NCBI GenBank assembly: GCA_041907145.1 | Contig: JAYRHW010000154.1 | Span: forward strand, 1 to 17,049 | Reading direction: 5' to 3' | DNA: 17,049 bases | Origin: JAFLCA01 sp041907145 | Lineage (GTDB): Bacteria; Bdellovibrionota_C; UBA2361; JAFLCA01 | Shown here: positions 1 to 7,590 of the stretch, one piece after another | Layout: each line of letters opens with the position of its first letter | Position numbering within the stretch: the first letter of the stretch is position 1 | Translations under genes and position numbers: made by a program | The notes under the pieces: generated by a model | Databases searched by the model: none | Seen by the model: the letters and a program-made list of their open reading frames with translations, nothing else | What the model was told of the DNA's origin: nothing

Positions 1-271
1 TATTGGAGGCACCACTGAAATTAATGGTGTCCGCCCCCGCAGAGCCAGGGTCGCAGTCGGCATAGCCTTGGTTTCCGGAGTTGGCGTTCTGGATGGCCTC
101 CCGCAGGCTGCATGCGCCGTCGTTATCTAAATTGGCCAGGGTATTATCAGTTGTGGAGTCGACTGTTATGGTCAGAGCTTCAGCGGGAGTGCTCACCAGC
201 GAACAGAGTACGCAGAGCGTAGTAAGCCAAACTGTGCTTGTGATGCGACGGAACAACGTAGGAAAATGCAT
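1..271 (-). CDS. CSLREA domain-containing secreted protein, N-terminal part (cut by window edge)
   Basis: The reverse strand is open from an ATG at 271 to the left edge, giving the first 90 residues; the rest lies outside the window. Residues 1-32 form a plausible Sec signal peptide: arginines at 8-9, then a hydrophobic run (WLTTLCVLCSLVSTPA), with cleavage likely near residues 30-32. Next comes a stretch around ITVDSTTD and the hallmark DGACSLREAIQNAN (about 51-64), followed by ADTINF (80-85). This order matches the CSLREA N-terminal domain found at the start of large exported or outer-membrane bacterial proteins that often carry beta-helix or other repeats and a sorting signal. I infer export to the cell surface or periplasm; the function of the missing part cannot be told. 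No strong ribosome binding site precedes the ATG. The gene lies 164 bp downstream of the alpha-glucosidase gene on the same strand. Confidence 0.82.
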   Translation of the reverse strand, partial: MHFPTLFRRITSTVWLTTLCVLCSLVSTPAEALTITVDSTTDNTLANLDNDGACSLREAIQNANSGNQGYADCDPGSAGADTINFSGASN

Positions 272-401
272 GTCAGTGTATCCAGTTACCAGCCTAAAGC
301 GTGACGGCAGATTCTAAGGGAAATCGAACTCGAAAGCTAGCGCAGGTACAGCGGCTTAAATCGCCGAAGATACACTGCTTTTGATGAGATACACCTACCG
401 G

Positions 402-433
402 CCTTCGGCGGCTCAGCTTGACCAGGCCGAAGG
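402..433 (-). other. Stem-loop just after the alpha-glucosidase stop codon
   Basis: CCTTCGGC at 402-409 and GCCGAAGG at 426-433 are perfect 8-bp inverted repeats with a 16-nt loop, starting 2 nt after the minus-strand stop codon (438-436). In the minus-strand transcript there is no U-run after the stem, so it is not a textbook intrinsic terminator. It may protect the mRNA 3' end or mark a Rho-dependent end. Confidence 0.4.
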
Positions 434-435
434 TC

Positions 436-2637
436 CTAGCTGACTGGAACCCGATGATAATGGACCTGTCCGTCTGGGTCATAGAGTTCGAAATGCACCT
501 CTCGTACGGCAAGCGGTGCCAGCGCGGATTGATGCAGGACAGCCGAGGCGCTAAACCCCGAATGATTTCGCTGTACTTTCAATTGAAGCGTCGATAGTTG
601 AGAGGCCTCGGTGTGCCAGGAATTACCGTCATCGGTGTGCAGCGTATATTGTGCCGCACTCGTGACGAATCCTAGCACGCTCAGCACCTGAGGCAGCGCA
701 GCGATGGCCGTGCGAGTTGGTTCCTGCATTACGATCAATCTATTTTCGCGCAGGAAGAGCGGTAGTTCCGCCAACTCGGCCGAAATAAAGTGACTTCCCG
801 GGTGCAGAACCCGCATGAAGCGGTCCTCAAAGCGCCGCACTGACCAGTGCAGCCATCGGCACTCCGGCAAGTACACCTGTCGTCCGCGCGCAGCTTGTCG
901 GTAAATCGGCGCGACCAGCAATGACTCGCCGAACATGTATTGGTCATCTATGTCTTTTAGGCAGGGATCTCCAAAGTGCAGGAAGAGAGGGGAGACAAAC
1001 GGCTTCAACTCGGACACCGCTGCGAGAAACTCCGAGTAGGTATAGGGCAGCAAAGCATATCGCAATCGGATAAAATCGCGCATGATAGACAGAGATTCTG
1101 CGTCAAAGGCCCAGGGCTCTTGCGCACGGGAGCCCTTGGTGGAGTGGTTGCGGAAAAGAGGAGTGAAGCAGCCAAGCTGTGTCCAACGCACGCACAGTTC
1201 GGGAGACGAATCTCCACCGAAGCCCCCCACATCAGCTCCGCAAAAAAAGAAGCCCGCGAGATTCAGAGACAGCATCATACGCATCTGTTCATGCATGTGC
1301 TCCCACCAGCTCGCATTGTCGCCGGTCCAAATTACTGCATACCGGTGCATGCCGATGTAACTGCTGCGCGCAACGAGGAAGTACCGTTGATCAGGCTTTA
1401 ATCGCCGCACACCCTCGGCTGTTCCTCGCACCATGTTGGTGCCGTACAAATTATGGACGGAGCGATGTCCTACCGTGGTTCCGTCGTCCAGGGTGTGGAA
1501 AAATCTGCTCAGATCGGCTTCATTTTGCCAAAATTGGCCGAGGCTCGATATGAAATCGACGGCCTTGGTCTTTAGATCATCGGTGCTTTCGATCTGTTTG
1601 ACGGTGGCACGTAAGAGCTCGAGACTCTCCGGGGTATAAAAGATCGCCGGCTCATTCATATCATTCCAGAAATGCTCGATGCCCATTTCAACGAATGGAC
1701 GATACAATTCACCCCACCACGCTCGGCATGCCGAGTTCAAAAAGTCTGGAAAGTGCACAAGTCCGGGCCAAACGCAGCCGGTAAACGGCTTCCCGTCGGC
1801 AGACTTACAAAAGTGATTTCCCGCGAGGCCTGATTCATACACATCGTCGCCGGGTTCGACCTTGACGCCTGGATCAATAATGGGGATGAGTTTGATATGC
1901 TGTTCGCCCAGCTCCGTGACCAGTCCTGGAAGGTCGGGGAAGCGCTTTGCATCGGTGCTGAAAATTTTATAGTCCTGCATGTAATCGATATCGATGTAAA
2001 TGGCATCGCAGGGAATGTCATGCTCGCGCAGCTTTGCTGCTATGAGGCGGACAGTGTTTGCATCCGGGTAACTGTAACGGCATTGTTGATAGCCGAATGA
2101 CCAGCGCGGCGGAATGTAGGGTGCGCCCGTAATCTCCAAGAATTCTCGCACGATGTGACGAATGTCCCAGTGGTCGAATAGATAGAGGTCAAAATTTCGA
2201 TTCGGTATGTAGATTTCGAGGATATCCTTATGCGTAAAGCCTGAATCAAAAATTAACTCGCCGGGAAAGTCGATGAAGATTCCGATTGTCTTAGCTCCCT
2301 GCACCATAAGAAATGGGTGAGAGCCGTACAGACCCGGCTTATCGGGAGTATGCGAAGGGTCGTCCTTTGCGAATAGTCGATAGCGCTTACCGCGCCTATT
2401 CAGCGACCCCAGCACCTGGCCTAAACCAAAAACCCGATCATCGGCGGCGAGCTGCATTCGCAGCCGGATGCCATCTCCATCGAGATGGTGGGTAAAGTCG
2501 GGGATACTTGCTGCTTCGCTGTCGCCTTCGGGGCGCTGTTTTACAAGTGCATCCGTTAGTAGCGGACTACCTAAGGTGAATCGCCGAAGATGTGAAGTCA
2601 GGGACAGTGTATGGAAGCTGAGCCTTTGTTCTTGCAT
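436..2637 (-). CDS. Glycoside hydrolase family 31 alpha-glucosidase
   Basis: This 733-residue protein is a GH31 enzyme that should release glucose from the non-reducing ends of alpha-linked glucosides by a retaining mechanism. The TIM-barrel signature WNDMNEPAIF puts the catalytic nucleophile at Asp326. The acid/base is Asp440 in VIWTGDNASWW. Further family landmarks are IPPRWSFGYQQCRYSY (about 175-190), AIYIDIDYM (212-220) and the substrate-pocket stretch GADVGGFGG (467-475), with LFRNHS near 494-499. An N-terminal beta-sandwich precedes the barrel and C-terminal beta domains follow. Between nucleophile and acid/base, the helical insert ending in VHNLYGTNM resembles alpha-glucosidases of Firmicutes type as I remember them. 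No signal peptide is visible, so it is probably cytoplasmic. The natural substrate (malto- or isomalto-oligosaccharides, or another glucoside) cannot be fixed. The ATG lacks a clear Shine-Dalgarno sequence. No sugar transporter lies next to it. Confidence 0.93.
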   Translation of the reverse strand: MQEQRLSFHTLSLTSHLRRFTLGSPLLTDALVKQRPEGDSEAASIPDFTHHLDGDGIRLRMQLAADDRVFGLGQVLGSLNRRGKRYRLFAKDDPSHTPDKPGLYGSHPFLMVQGAKTIGIFIDFPGELIFDSGFTHKDILEIYIPNRNFDLYLFDHWDIRHIVREFLEITGAPYIPPRWSFGYQQCRYSYPDANTVRLIAAKLREHDIPCDAIYIDIDYMQDYKIFSTDAKRFPDLPGLVTELGEQHIKLIPIIDPGVKVEPGDDVYESGLAGNHFCKSADGKPFTGCVWPGLVHFPDFLNSACRAWWGELYRPFVEMGIEHFWNDMNEPAIFYTPESLELLRATVKQIESTDDLKTKAVDFISSLGQFWQNEADLSRFFHTLDDGTTVGHRSVHNLYGTNMVRGTAEGVRRLKPDQRYFLVARSSYIGMHRYAVIWTGDNASWWEHMHEQMRMMLSLNLAGFFFCGADVGGFGGDSSPELCVRWTQLGCFTPLFRNHSTKGSRAQEPWAFDAESLSIMRDFIRLRYALLPYTYSEFLAAVSELKPFVSPLFLHFGDPCLKDIDDQYMFGESLLVAPIYRQAARGRQVYLPECRWLHWSVRRFEDRFMRVLHPGSHFISAELAELPLFLRENRLIVMQEPTRTAIAALPQVLSVLGFVTSAAQYTLHTDDGNSWHTEASQLSTLQLKVQRNHSGFSASAVLHQSALAPLAVREVHFELYDPDGQVHYHRVPVS

Positions 2638-2720
2638 GGAAGGACAATAGCAAATCCGGGCCCTGCCGCCAGCTTGGTCGGTTTGTTTAGTTCGAGATCA
2701 TTCGGTAAAGTATCGATTAA

Positions 2721-2764
2721 ACGGCGAGCGCTCATACTGTAAGTTCCCCTGAGGCCCTCGCCGT
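2721..2764. other. Inverted repeat in the divergent spacer between the GH31 and DUF62 genes
   Basis: ACGGCGAG at 2721-2728 and CTCGCCGT at 2757-2764 are perfect 8-bp inverted repeats separated by 28 nt. A separate 8-bp palindrome, GAGCGCTC, overlaps the left arm at 2726-2733. The right arm ends 7 nt before the plus-strand ATG at 2772. It could be an operator shared by the divergent genes or a 5'-leader hairpin. I could not place convincing -35/-10 boxes here. Confidence 0.3.
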
Positions 2765-2771
2765 ATAGATA

Positions 2772-3587
2772 ATGGATGTGCACATGAAACCGCTTTTGCA
2801 TGTAGTCTGCGATTACCGAGAGGGAGACCTTGCGTTTGCCGAAATTGCCTCGGCCTTGGCTAAGCATCTGCCGGAGGAGTTTTCATGGTACATGACTTCG
2901 GTTCCTAGCTTCGAAACCGTCGCGACGGGATTTGTGGTGGCTCAGCTCGGCCTTCAAGGCTCGGAGCTGCGGCCGGATCCAACCGTAATTTTCGCAAATT
3001 GTGCCCCGCGAAAGGATCGAACGGCGGCGCGGCGCAATAATGAGGGCGAGGGCCTGGTATACGGCATCCTTTCGAATGGCGTGCCGGTAGTGGCCGTGAA
3101 TAGTGGACATTCCCTTTCATTCGTTCGCGAGGATTTGAAGGAGCTTTGGAGTGTTAAGGTCAGCCGAGGAGGAAGTCAGTTTCGCTCTCGAGACAGTTTT
3201 CCCGCCGTGGTGGGCATGGTCGCCGCAGGGAAACTCAACTTTTTGAAAAAGCGGTTGAACCCCAGACGGGTCATTCTGGCGCCGCCCGATGCCGTTGTCG
3301 CCTATGTCGATTCTTTCGGGAATCTCAAGACTAGCTTCCGTGCCGGGGATCGGCGAGTGTCCGGATTGAAGCCGGGGCAGCGTATATTTGCGCGTATCAA
3401 TGAAGTTCGGTTTGCCCTCACGGTGGCGGCCGGCAGCTTCAATGTGCGCGAGGGTGACATCGCCTTTTCGCCGGGCAGCAGTGGACACTCTCGGCGGTAC
3501 TGGGAGATATTTCAGCGCGGGGCCTCTGCGTGGGAAACCTTTCGTCGTCCAGCTAGCGGAGCTCCGATCGAACTTGAATTGGACTAG
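2772..3587 (+). CDS. SAM hydroxide adenosyltransferase (DUF62) family protein
   Basis: This 271-residue protein resembles the DUF62 / SAM hydroxide adenosyltransferase family, related to the SAM-dependent fluorinase and chlorinase. Typical members split S-adenosylmethionine with water into adenosine and methionine. Visible landmarks are VVCDYREGD near the N-terminus (11-19), a central NGVPVVAVNSGHSLSF (102-117), GSQFRSRDSFP (134-144), and the C-terminal beta-barrel marker VAYVDSFGNLKTS (176-188) followed by IAFSPGSSGH (230-239). The usual DPGVGS segment is absent; at that place stands ANCAPRKDRTAARRNNEGEG (75-94), so this is a divergent branch and activity is uncertain. The start may be ATG 2772 or ATG 2784; neither has a good ribosome binding site. 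The gene ends 5 bp before aroB, so the two are probably co-transcribed. Confidence 0.78.
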   Translation: MDVHMKPLLHVVCDYREGDLAFAEIASALAKHLPEEFSWYMTSVPSFETVATGFVVAQLGLQGSELRPDPTVIFANCAPRKDRTAARRNNEGEGLVYGILSNGVPVVAVNSGHSLSFVREDLKELWSVKVSRGGSQFRSRDSFPAVVGMVAAGKLNFLKKRLNPRRVILAPPDAVVAYVDSFGNLKTSFRAGDRRVSGLKPGQRIFARINEVRFALTVAAGSFNVREGDIAFSPGSSGHSRRYWEIFQRGASAWETFRRPASGAPIELELD

Positions 3588-3592
3588 GATCC

Positions 3593-4669
3593 ATGGTGAC
3601 AAGCACTGAGAATTATCCGGGCCTATCTTATCCGGTGACGGTCGGTGCAGGGGCCTTCGGGGGGCTCCGCGAAGTTCTCAAGAGTCAGGGCATCGAACGT
3701 TGGGTTCTCGTCACCGAGCATTGCATTGCATCACTGTACCCTCATGTTTTGGATCAATCCGGAGTACCCCCGGCTTTTCGCACAATCGTGACCGGCGGGG
3801 AACGCTGCAAGAATATCGAGACTGTTTCCTCACTGTGGGCATCATTCCTGCAGCAGCGCGTGGATCGCCAAACTGCGGTGGTCGTCGTAGGCGGCGGAGC
3901 ACTCTGTGATGCCGCCGGATTCGCTTCGGCAACATTCATGCGCGGCTGCCCGTGCGTGCTCGTACCCACTACTTTGCTGGCGCAAGTCGACGCATCTATC
4001 GGCGGAAAGACCGCGATCAACCTTTCTGGATTAAAGAACGTCATCGGTTCCACGTCTCATCCGCGAGCGGTTTTCATCGATACGAATTTTCTGACTTCAT
4101 TACCCGACCGTCAAATTTGCTCGGGTATGGCGGAGATATTGAAGCATGGACTTATTGCCGACGCCGCATTTGTCGCGGAGCTCGCAGCTCAGCCGCAGGG
4201 CTCCGTCCAGTCTCTGCCAGCGTTGCTGTCGCGTTCGGTCGCCATCAAGGCGAACATCGTATCGCAGGATCCCTTGGATCAGGGGTTGCGAAGGGTGCTT
4301 AATTTTGGCCATACCGTTGGGCACGCGCTCGAGGCATTGGCGCTTGAGGATGGTAGCGAGCTGCCCCACGGAGAAGCCGTCGCGCTTGGCATGGTAGCCG
4401 AGTCTTGGATCTCGCATAAGCACGAATGGCTGACTTCCCAGGATCTTCGCAGCATCGAAGAGGCGCTTTCACGGGTTGGCTTACCTACTCGAGTACCCCA
4501 GCCCGTTTCGTTTGATCGGGCGGTAGAGAAGATGCGCCTCGACAAGAAAACCCAGGCCGGAATTATTCATTGCACACTCTTACGCCGAATTGGCTGCGCT
4601 GAATATGACTGCCCGGTCGACGAGGCGGCCATTCGAGAGTCCCTCGTTTACCTGTGCGAGCGAAGGTAA
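3593..4669 (+). CDS. aroB: 3-dehydroquinate synthase
   Basis: This 358-residue cytoplasmic enzyme converts 3-deoxy-D-arabino-heptulosonate 7-phosphate to 3-dehydroquinate, step two of the shikimate pathway, using NAD and a divalent metal. The NAD-binding stretch VVVGGGALCDAAGF lies at 97-110. VPTTLLAQVDASIGGKTA (124-141) and GLKNVIG (146-152) carry conserved phosphate-pocket lysines. The expected metal ligands are present: Glu181 (MAEILKHG), His240 (NFGHTVGHALEA) and His259 (PHGEAVALGM). LDKKTQAG (316-323) matches the C-terminal domain. Length is normal. AGGA lies 3-7 bp upstream of the ATG. Related sugar-phosphate cyclases share these motifs, but the full shikimate-type set and the DAHP synthase gene 6 kb away favour AroB. 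Its last 22 bp overlap the convergent J-protein gene. Confidence 0.9.
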   Translation: MVTSTENYPGLSYPVTVGAGAFGGLREVLKSQGIERWVLVTEHCIASLYPHVLDQSGVPPAFRTIVTGGERCKNIETVSSLWASFLQQRVDRQTAVVVVGGGALCDAAGFASATFMRGCPCVLVPTTLLAQVDASIGGKTAINLSGLKNVIGSTSHPRAVFIDTNFLTSLPDRQICSGMAEILKHGLIADAAFVAELAAQPQGSVQSLPALLSRSVAIKANIVSQDPLDQGLRRVLNFGHTVGHALEALALEDGSELPHGEAVALGMVAESWISHKHEWLTSQDLRSIEEALSRVGLPTRVPQPVSFDRAVEKMRLDKKTQAGIIHCTLLRRIGCAEYDCPVDEAAIRESLVYLCERR

Positions 4670-5193
4670 ATATAGATCGCCGCGCCCGCTAGAGTCAGTA
4701 AAGGCACTCCCAGTCCTACGAACAGTAATAGTTTGTCGGCAAACCCGCGTTTCGTGGTCTGCAGACGATCGGTCATCGGACGCATTGCCTGCGCACTGCT
4801 CTTGGTTACGTATTCTTCACGTTGGACGTGACCAAATCCGTGTTGTTGCACGGGACGGGTGGCCGGGCGGGGGCGCTCTTCCCAGCCACTCGGTGGGCGG
4901 ATTGGAGCCTCCTCGGCAGCGTTCCAGTCCTGAATACCTCGCAGGAGCTTTTTGTTGTATGCGGCGCGCTTTTCCGGATCGAGCAGTACGTCATAGGCTG
5001 CCGTGACGAGCTTGAAAATCTGGATGTCCCGCTCGGACGGTGGCGTATCGATGATCTCAGCGTAGAAGTTCGAATCGGGATGATAAACCCGGGCGAGTTC
5101 ACGATACGCGTGTTTAATCTCCTCAGAGGTAGCGTCACGGCCGACCCCGAGTAACTCATAATAATCTTTCTCTTCGGGGCGTTTAGAACTCAT
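4648..5193 (-). CDS. Membrane-anchored J-domain (DnaJ-like) protein
   Basis: This 181-residue protein has an N-terminal J domain (about 10-80): DYYELLGVGRDATSEEI, the essential HPD tripeptide at 38-40 in VYHPDSN, and helix III AAYDVLLDPEKRAAYN. The loop between HPD and helix III is several residues longer than in E. coli DnaJ. A polar linker rich in Pro, Arg and Gln follows (about 95-150), then one hydrophobic segment near the C-terminus (about 154-177, LLLFVGLGVPLLTLAGAAIY) ending in RSHR. There is no Gly/Phe region or zinc finger, so it is not DnaJ itself but a specialised co-chaperone that would recruit an Hsp70 to the inner membrane with the J domain in the cytoplasm. The client is unknown. 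It starts 96 bp after the ABC exporter gene on the same strand and may share its transcript. No clear Shine-Dalgarno sequence. Confidence 0.85.
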   Translation of the reverse strand: MSSKRPEEKDYYELLGVGRDATSEEIKHAYRELARVYHPDSNFYAEIIDTPPSERDIQIFKLVTAAYDVLLDPEKRAAYNKKLLRGIQDWNAAEEAPIRPPSGWEERPRPATRPVQQHGFGHVQREEYVTKSSAQAMRPMTDRLQTTKRGFADKLLLFVGLGVPLLTLAGAAIYIYLRSHR

Positions 5194-5276
5194 GCCAAGA
5201 TGCGGACGTCAGTAAGCGGGCACACTGTAAGCCATTCTAGGAGCGAGTTTAGTCGGGTGAGCGATTACGGACAAAC

Positions 5277-5295
5277 CCCTAAAAATGCCTTAGGG
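5277..5295 (-). terminator. Weak stem-loop spanning the ABC transporter stop codon
   Basis: CCCTAA at 5277-5282 and TTAGGG at 5290-5295 can pair with a 7-nt loop. In the minus-strand transcript the first arm contains the stop codon of the ABC gene and the stem is followed by GGTTTGT, a poor U-tract. It could be a weak terminator between the ABC gene and the J-protein gene, or chance. Confidence 0.22.
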
Positions 5296-6936
5296 ATCAT
5301 TCTCATAAGCTCCTGGAAGGATTGCCGGCAGCAGTGTGTGGTCCTTGAAATCGTACCTGCGACTGCAAAGACATTCCACCGACTCCCGGTGGGAAACTAT
5401 CAACACGGTCTTTTCCTTCAAATGTTCGCGCAGGAGCTCTATGACTCGTCGCTCGGTGACACGGTCCAAATGCGAAGTTGGTTCGTCGAGAAAGTAAATC
5501 TCCCTGTCGAGCAGCAACCCTCGCAGCAGATTCACTCTTTGGCGTTGACCGGCGGACACGCGGAGCCCGCGCTCCCCTACCTTGTTATGCAGCCCCTCCT
5601 TGAGGTGCTGCGACCAACTGTGGAGATCGAGTCTTTGCATTAGTAGGTCGAGCTTCTCCGGGGCATGGCGCGAACCCAAGAGCATATTTTCGGCCAGCGA
5701 CATATTGAACAGTTCGGCATCTTGGGAGATGAACACACTTCGCCGAGCCAAGGCGGTCGTATAGTCTTTGCCATCAATCGATCGTCGGCCGCTCTCGTGC
5801 TCGTAGAATCCCGCGATGATGTTTAGAAGGGTGGTCTTACCCTCCCCGGAGGGGCCCGAGATCAGCACCTTTTCACCTCGGCGAAGGCTAAAATCCGGCA
5901 CTCGAATGCAAATCGATGACTGTGGATGGGTAAATTTAATATTGGTTAAGGAAATCTCCTTCCAATCCGTAGGCAGCTCTTCCTCCGTTTCTCTCTTTAA
6001 TGGGGGGAGTATTTCGTCCAGCGTTTCCAGGGAAGCATTCATTTCGATAACCGATTTGAGATTCTCCGCCAGTCTCTCAATGTTCCCGCGCACCGTGGCA
6101 TAGCTTGCGACGAAAAGGATGAGAATTGCGGGGGCGGCAACGAGTTCCTTTATTTGCCATAGCAGGAAGAGGATAGTCGACAGATAAGCTAGCCCGAACA
6201 GCGTATGCAGAATGAGCCAGCGATTGGCATGAAATTTCTGAAAATTATCAATGCTGCCATACACAGCCAGCCCGCGCTGTTCGAGCTCGGCCTCTACGAA
6301 GGGGTATAGAGCAAGCCGCTTGACGGTGAGCGCGTTCGCCGCGAAATCGGCATAGCGCTCAAACATAGCCGCGCGTTTTAAGTTTAACGCGCGCATGAGC
6401 GGTACGACCTTTTGTGCCAGCACCGTGCCGAAAATGACGAAGACGATGAGGAGAACGCTGTTGAGTCCGGCAATAAGCGAGGACTGGCGTGCGGTAAAAT
6501 ACAGGAATAGCGAGAGATTGGTAACGACATAGGTCAATCCCCAAAGTATCTCGACCGATAGAGCAGCAAGACCATCGGCAACGCCTGACATCAACGAGAG
6601 AACATAGCCGGAGTGGTGGCTCGCCAGCTGCTGGACCGGCTGAGCCTCGAGTTGGCGGAAGTATTTGAGGCGCAGATGTACTGCGTATTTGCCGCCAAGC
6701 GCCTCTCCAAAGCGTCGGATAAGCCATTGCAGAGGCAATGTAGCGCAGTAGAGTCCGATGACTATGAGGCTAAACTTCAGCAGCTCGCTGTTGCTGATTC
6801 GGTTGGTTGTAAACTCGCTTAACATCACCGGGATGAGGAAGCTCGACCCCGCGCTGAGCACTCCGACGATGAAAATGGAAATAAATGTGGAACGGAATGA
6901 ATCGAGATTATTTAGAATTTCCCGGAGCGCGCGCAT
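5290..6936 (-). CDS. ABC exporter, fused permease and ATPase
   Basis: This 548-residue protein joins an exporter-type transmembrane domain (about 1-305, with hydrophobic segments near 18-40, 53-72, 130-147, 155-175 and 243-282) to a nucleotide-binding domain (about 325-535). The ATPase has Walker A GPSGEGKT (361-368), Q-loop FISQDAELF (Gln405), signature VSAGQRQRV (460-468) in place of the usual LSGGQ, Walker B IYFLDEP (480-486) and the switch His516 in VLIVSHRE. It should act as a homodimer or heterodimer in the inner membrane and export a lipid, peptide or drug-like substrate. The substrate cannot be read from sequence, and no membrane-fusion or outer-membrane partner gene is nearby. The ATG has no strong ribosome binding site. 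A J-domain protein gene follows. Confidence 0.92.
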   Translation of the reverse strand: MRALREILNNLDSFRSTFISIFIVGVLSAGSSFLIPVMLSEFTTNRISNSELLKFSLIVIGLYCATLPLQWLIRRFGEALGGKYAVHLRLKYFRQLEAQPVQQLASHHSGYVLSLMSGVADGLAALSVEILWGLTYVVTNLSLFLYFTARQSSLIAGLNSVLLIVFVIFGTVLAQKVVPLMRALNLKRAAMFERYADFAANALTVKRLALYPFVEAELEQRGLAVYGSIDNFQKFHANRWLILHTLFGLAYLSTILFLLWQIKELVAAPAILILFVASYATVRGNIERLAENLKSVIEMNASLETLDEILPPLKRETEEELPTDWKEISLTNIKFTHPQSSICIRVPDFSLRRGEKVLISGPSGEGKTTLLNIIAGFYEHESGRRSIDGKDYTTALARRSVFISQDAELFNMSLAENMLLGSRHAPEKLDLLMQRLDLHSWSQHLKEGLHNKVGERGLRVSAGQRQRVNLLRGLLLDREIYFLDEPTSHLDRVTERRVIELLREHLKEKTVLIVSHRESVECLCSRRYDFKDHTLLPAILPGAYENDP

Positions 6937-6980
6937 GGGAGCTTCGAAGCCGTCATTGGCTATATGAGTAGGGTAATAAA

Positions 6981-7010
6981 TTGACTGCCTTTGGGGAAGG
7001 AACGCTTTAT
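6981..7010 (+). promoter_or_regulatory. Possible promoter for the TerB-RidA-kdsB run
   Basis: TTGACT at 6981-6986 is a good -35 box. CTTTAT at 7005-7010, 18 bp downstream, is a poor -10 box. It lies in the divergent spacer before the TerB-like gene and would leave a leader of roughly 70 nt. Confidence 0.33.
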
Positions 7011-7030
7011 GGTATCGTCGCCTGGATTTA

Positions 7031-7057
7031 GGCGGCCATCATTCCTATACGGCCGCC
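7031..7057 (+). other. GC-rich hairpin in the leader of the TerB-like gene
   Basis: GGCGGCC at 7031-7037 and GGCCGCC at 7051-7057 form a perfect 7-bp stem with a 13-nt loop. It ends 29 nt before the preferred start codon at 7087, has no U-run behind it, and supports reading 6991-7086 as untranslated leader. Its role is unknown. Confidence 0.4.
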
Positions 7058-7086
7058 CTTGTACCAGCCCCAACGATAGGCTCCAT

Positions 7087-7569
7087 ATGCTCAAGAAACT
7101 CAAGGCTTTATTTTCAGGCGGGTCCACTGTACACGCATCGCTCCGGGTAGATAAGCATGGTCAGCCGACAATTCACGATCTGCAATTGGCAGCCCTGGTG
7201 GTGCTTATTGAAATGGCGAGCTCCGATAAAGCGGTAGCACAGACCGAGGCTCAGGCGGTATGTGCGCTCATGGCGAAGGAATTCGGAATTGACGATAAGC
7301 TCCTTCCTGATCTCGTTAAGCAGGCAATCGAGTCCCGTAAAAGTGTAGAAAAGATTGATTCGTTCGTTAGGAAGTTGAATGAAAGCTTTAGCGTCGTCCA
7401 ACGGCAGCGACTGCTGGCGATGATCTGGACAATCGTGCTTGCTGACGGAAAGGTTGATAAATTCGAACAAAAGTTTGCTGTTCAAATGTATAATCGTTTG
7501 CAGCTTACCGCTGACCAGGCCGCCGAGGCGCGAAAAATGGCCGAATCAGGAGCCTTCGATGCTGAGTAA
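7087..7569 (+). CDS. TerB-like (tellurite resistance TerB / DjlA-type) protein
   Basis: This is a 160-residue, mostly alpha-helical protein. After a basic N-terminus (MLKKLKALFSGG) it has two acidic helix-turn motifs typical of the TerB fold: ALVVLIEMASSDKAVAQTE (about 36-54) and MIWTIVLADGKVDKFE (112-127). In TerB and in the N-terminal domain of DjlA these paired acidic motifs are thought to bind metal or partner proteins; the actual role of stand-alone TerB proteins is poorly known. No other ter genes are present, so tellurite resistance should not be assumed. I chose ATG 7087 because the upstream in-frame extension (TTG 6991 or ATG 7009) has no family resemblance and crosses a strong hairpin. 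The gene ends 21 bp before the RidA-like gene, so it probably heads this operon. Confidence 0.75.
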   Translation: MLKKLKALFSGGSTVHASLRVDKHGQPTIHDLQLAALVVLIEMASSDKAVAQTEAQAVCALMAKEFGIDDKLLPDLVKQAIESRKSVEKIDSFVRKLNESFSVVQRQRLLAMIWTIVLADGKVDKFEQKFAVQMYNRLQLTADQAAEARKMAESGAFDAE

Positions 7570-7590
7570 TCACCAGATATTGAGGTAACT

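Noticed and set aside
3593..4669. Secondary-metabolite sugar-phosphate cyclase (such as a 2-epi-5-epi-valiolone or deoxy-scyllo-inosose synthase) instead of AroB
   Set aside because: No biosynthetic cluster genes surround it, and its conserved residues fit ordinary 3-dehydroquinate synthase, with DAHP synthase also in the window.
7087..7569. Tellurite-resistance operon
   Set aside because: Only a single TerB-like gene is present, with no terA, terC, terD or terE nearby; the TerB fold also occurs outside tellurite resistance.
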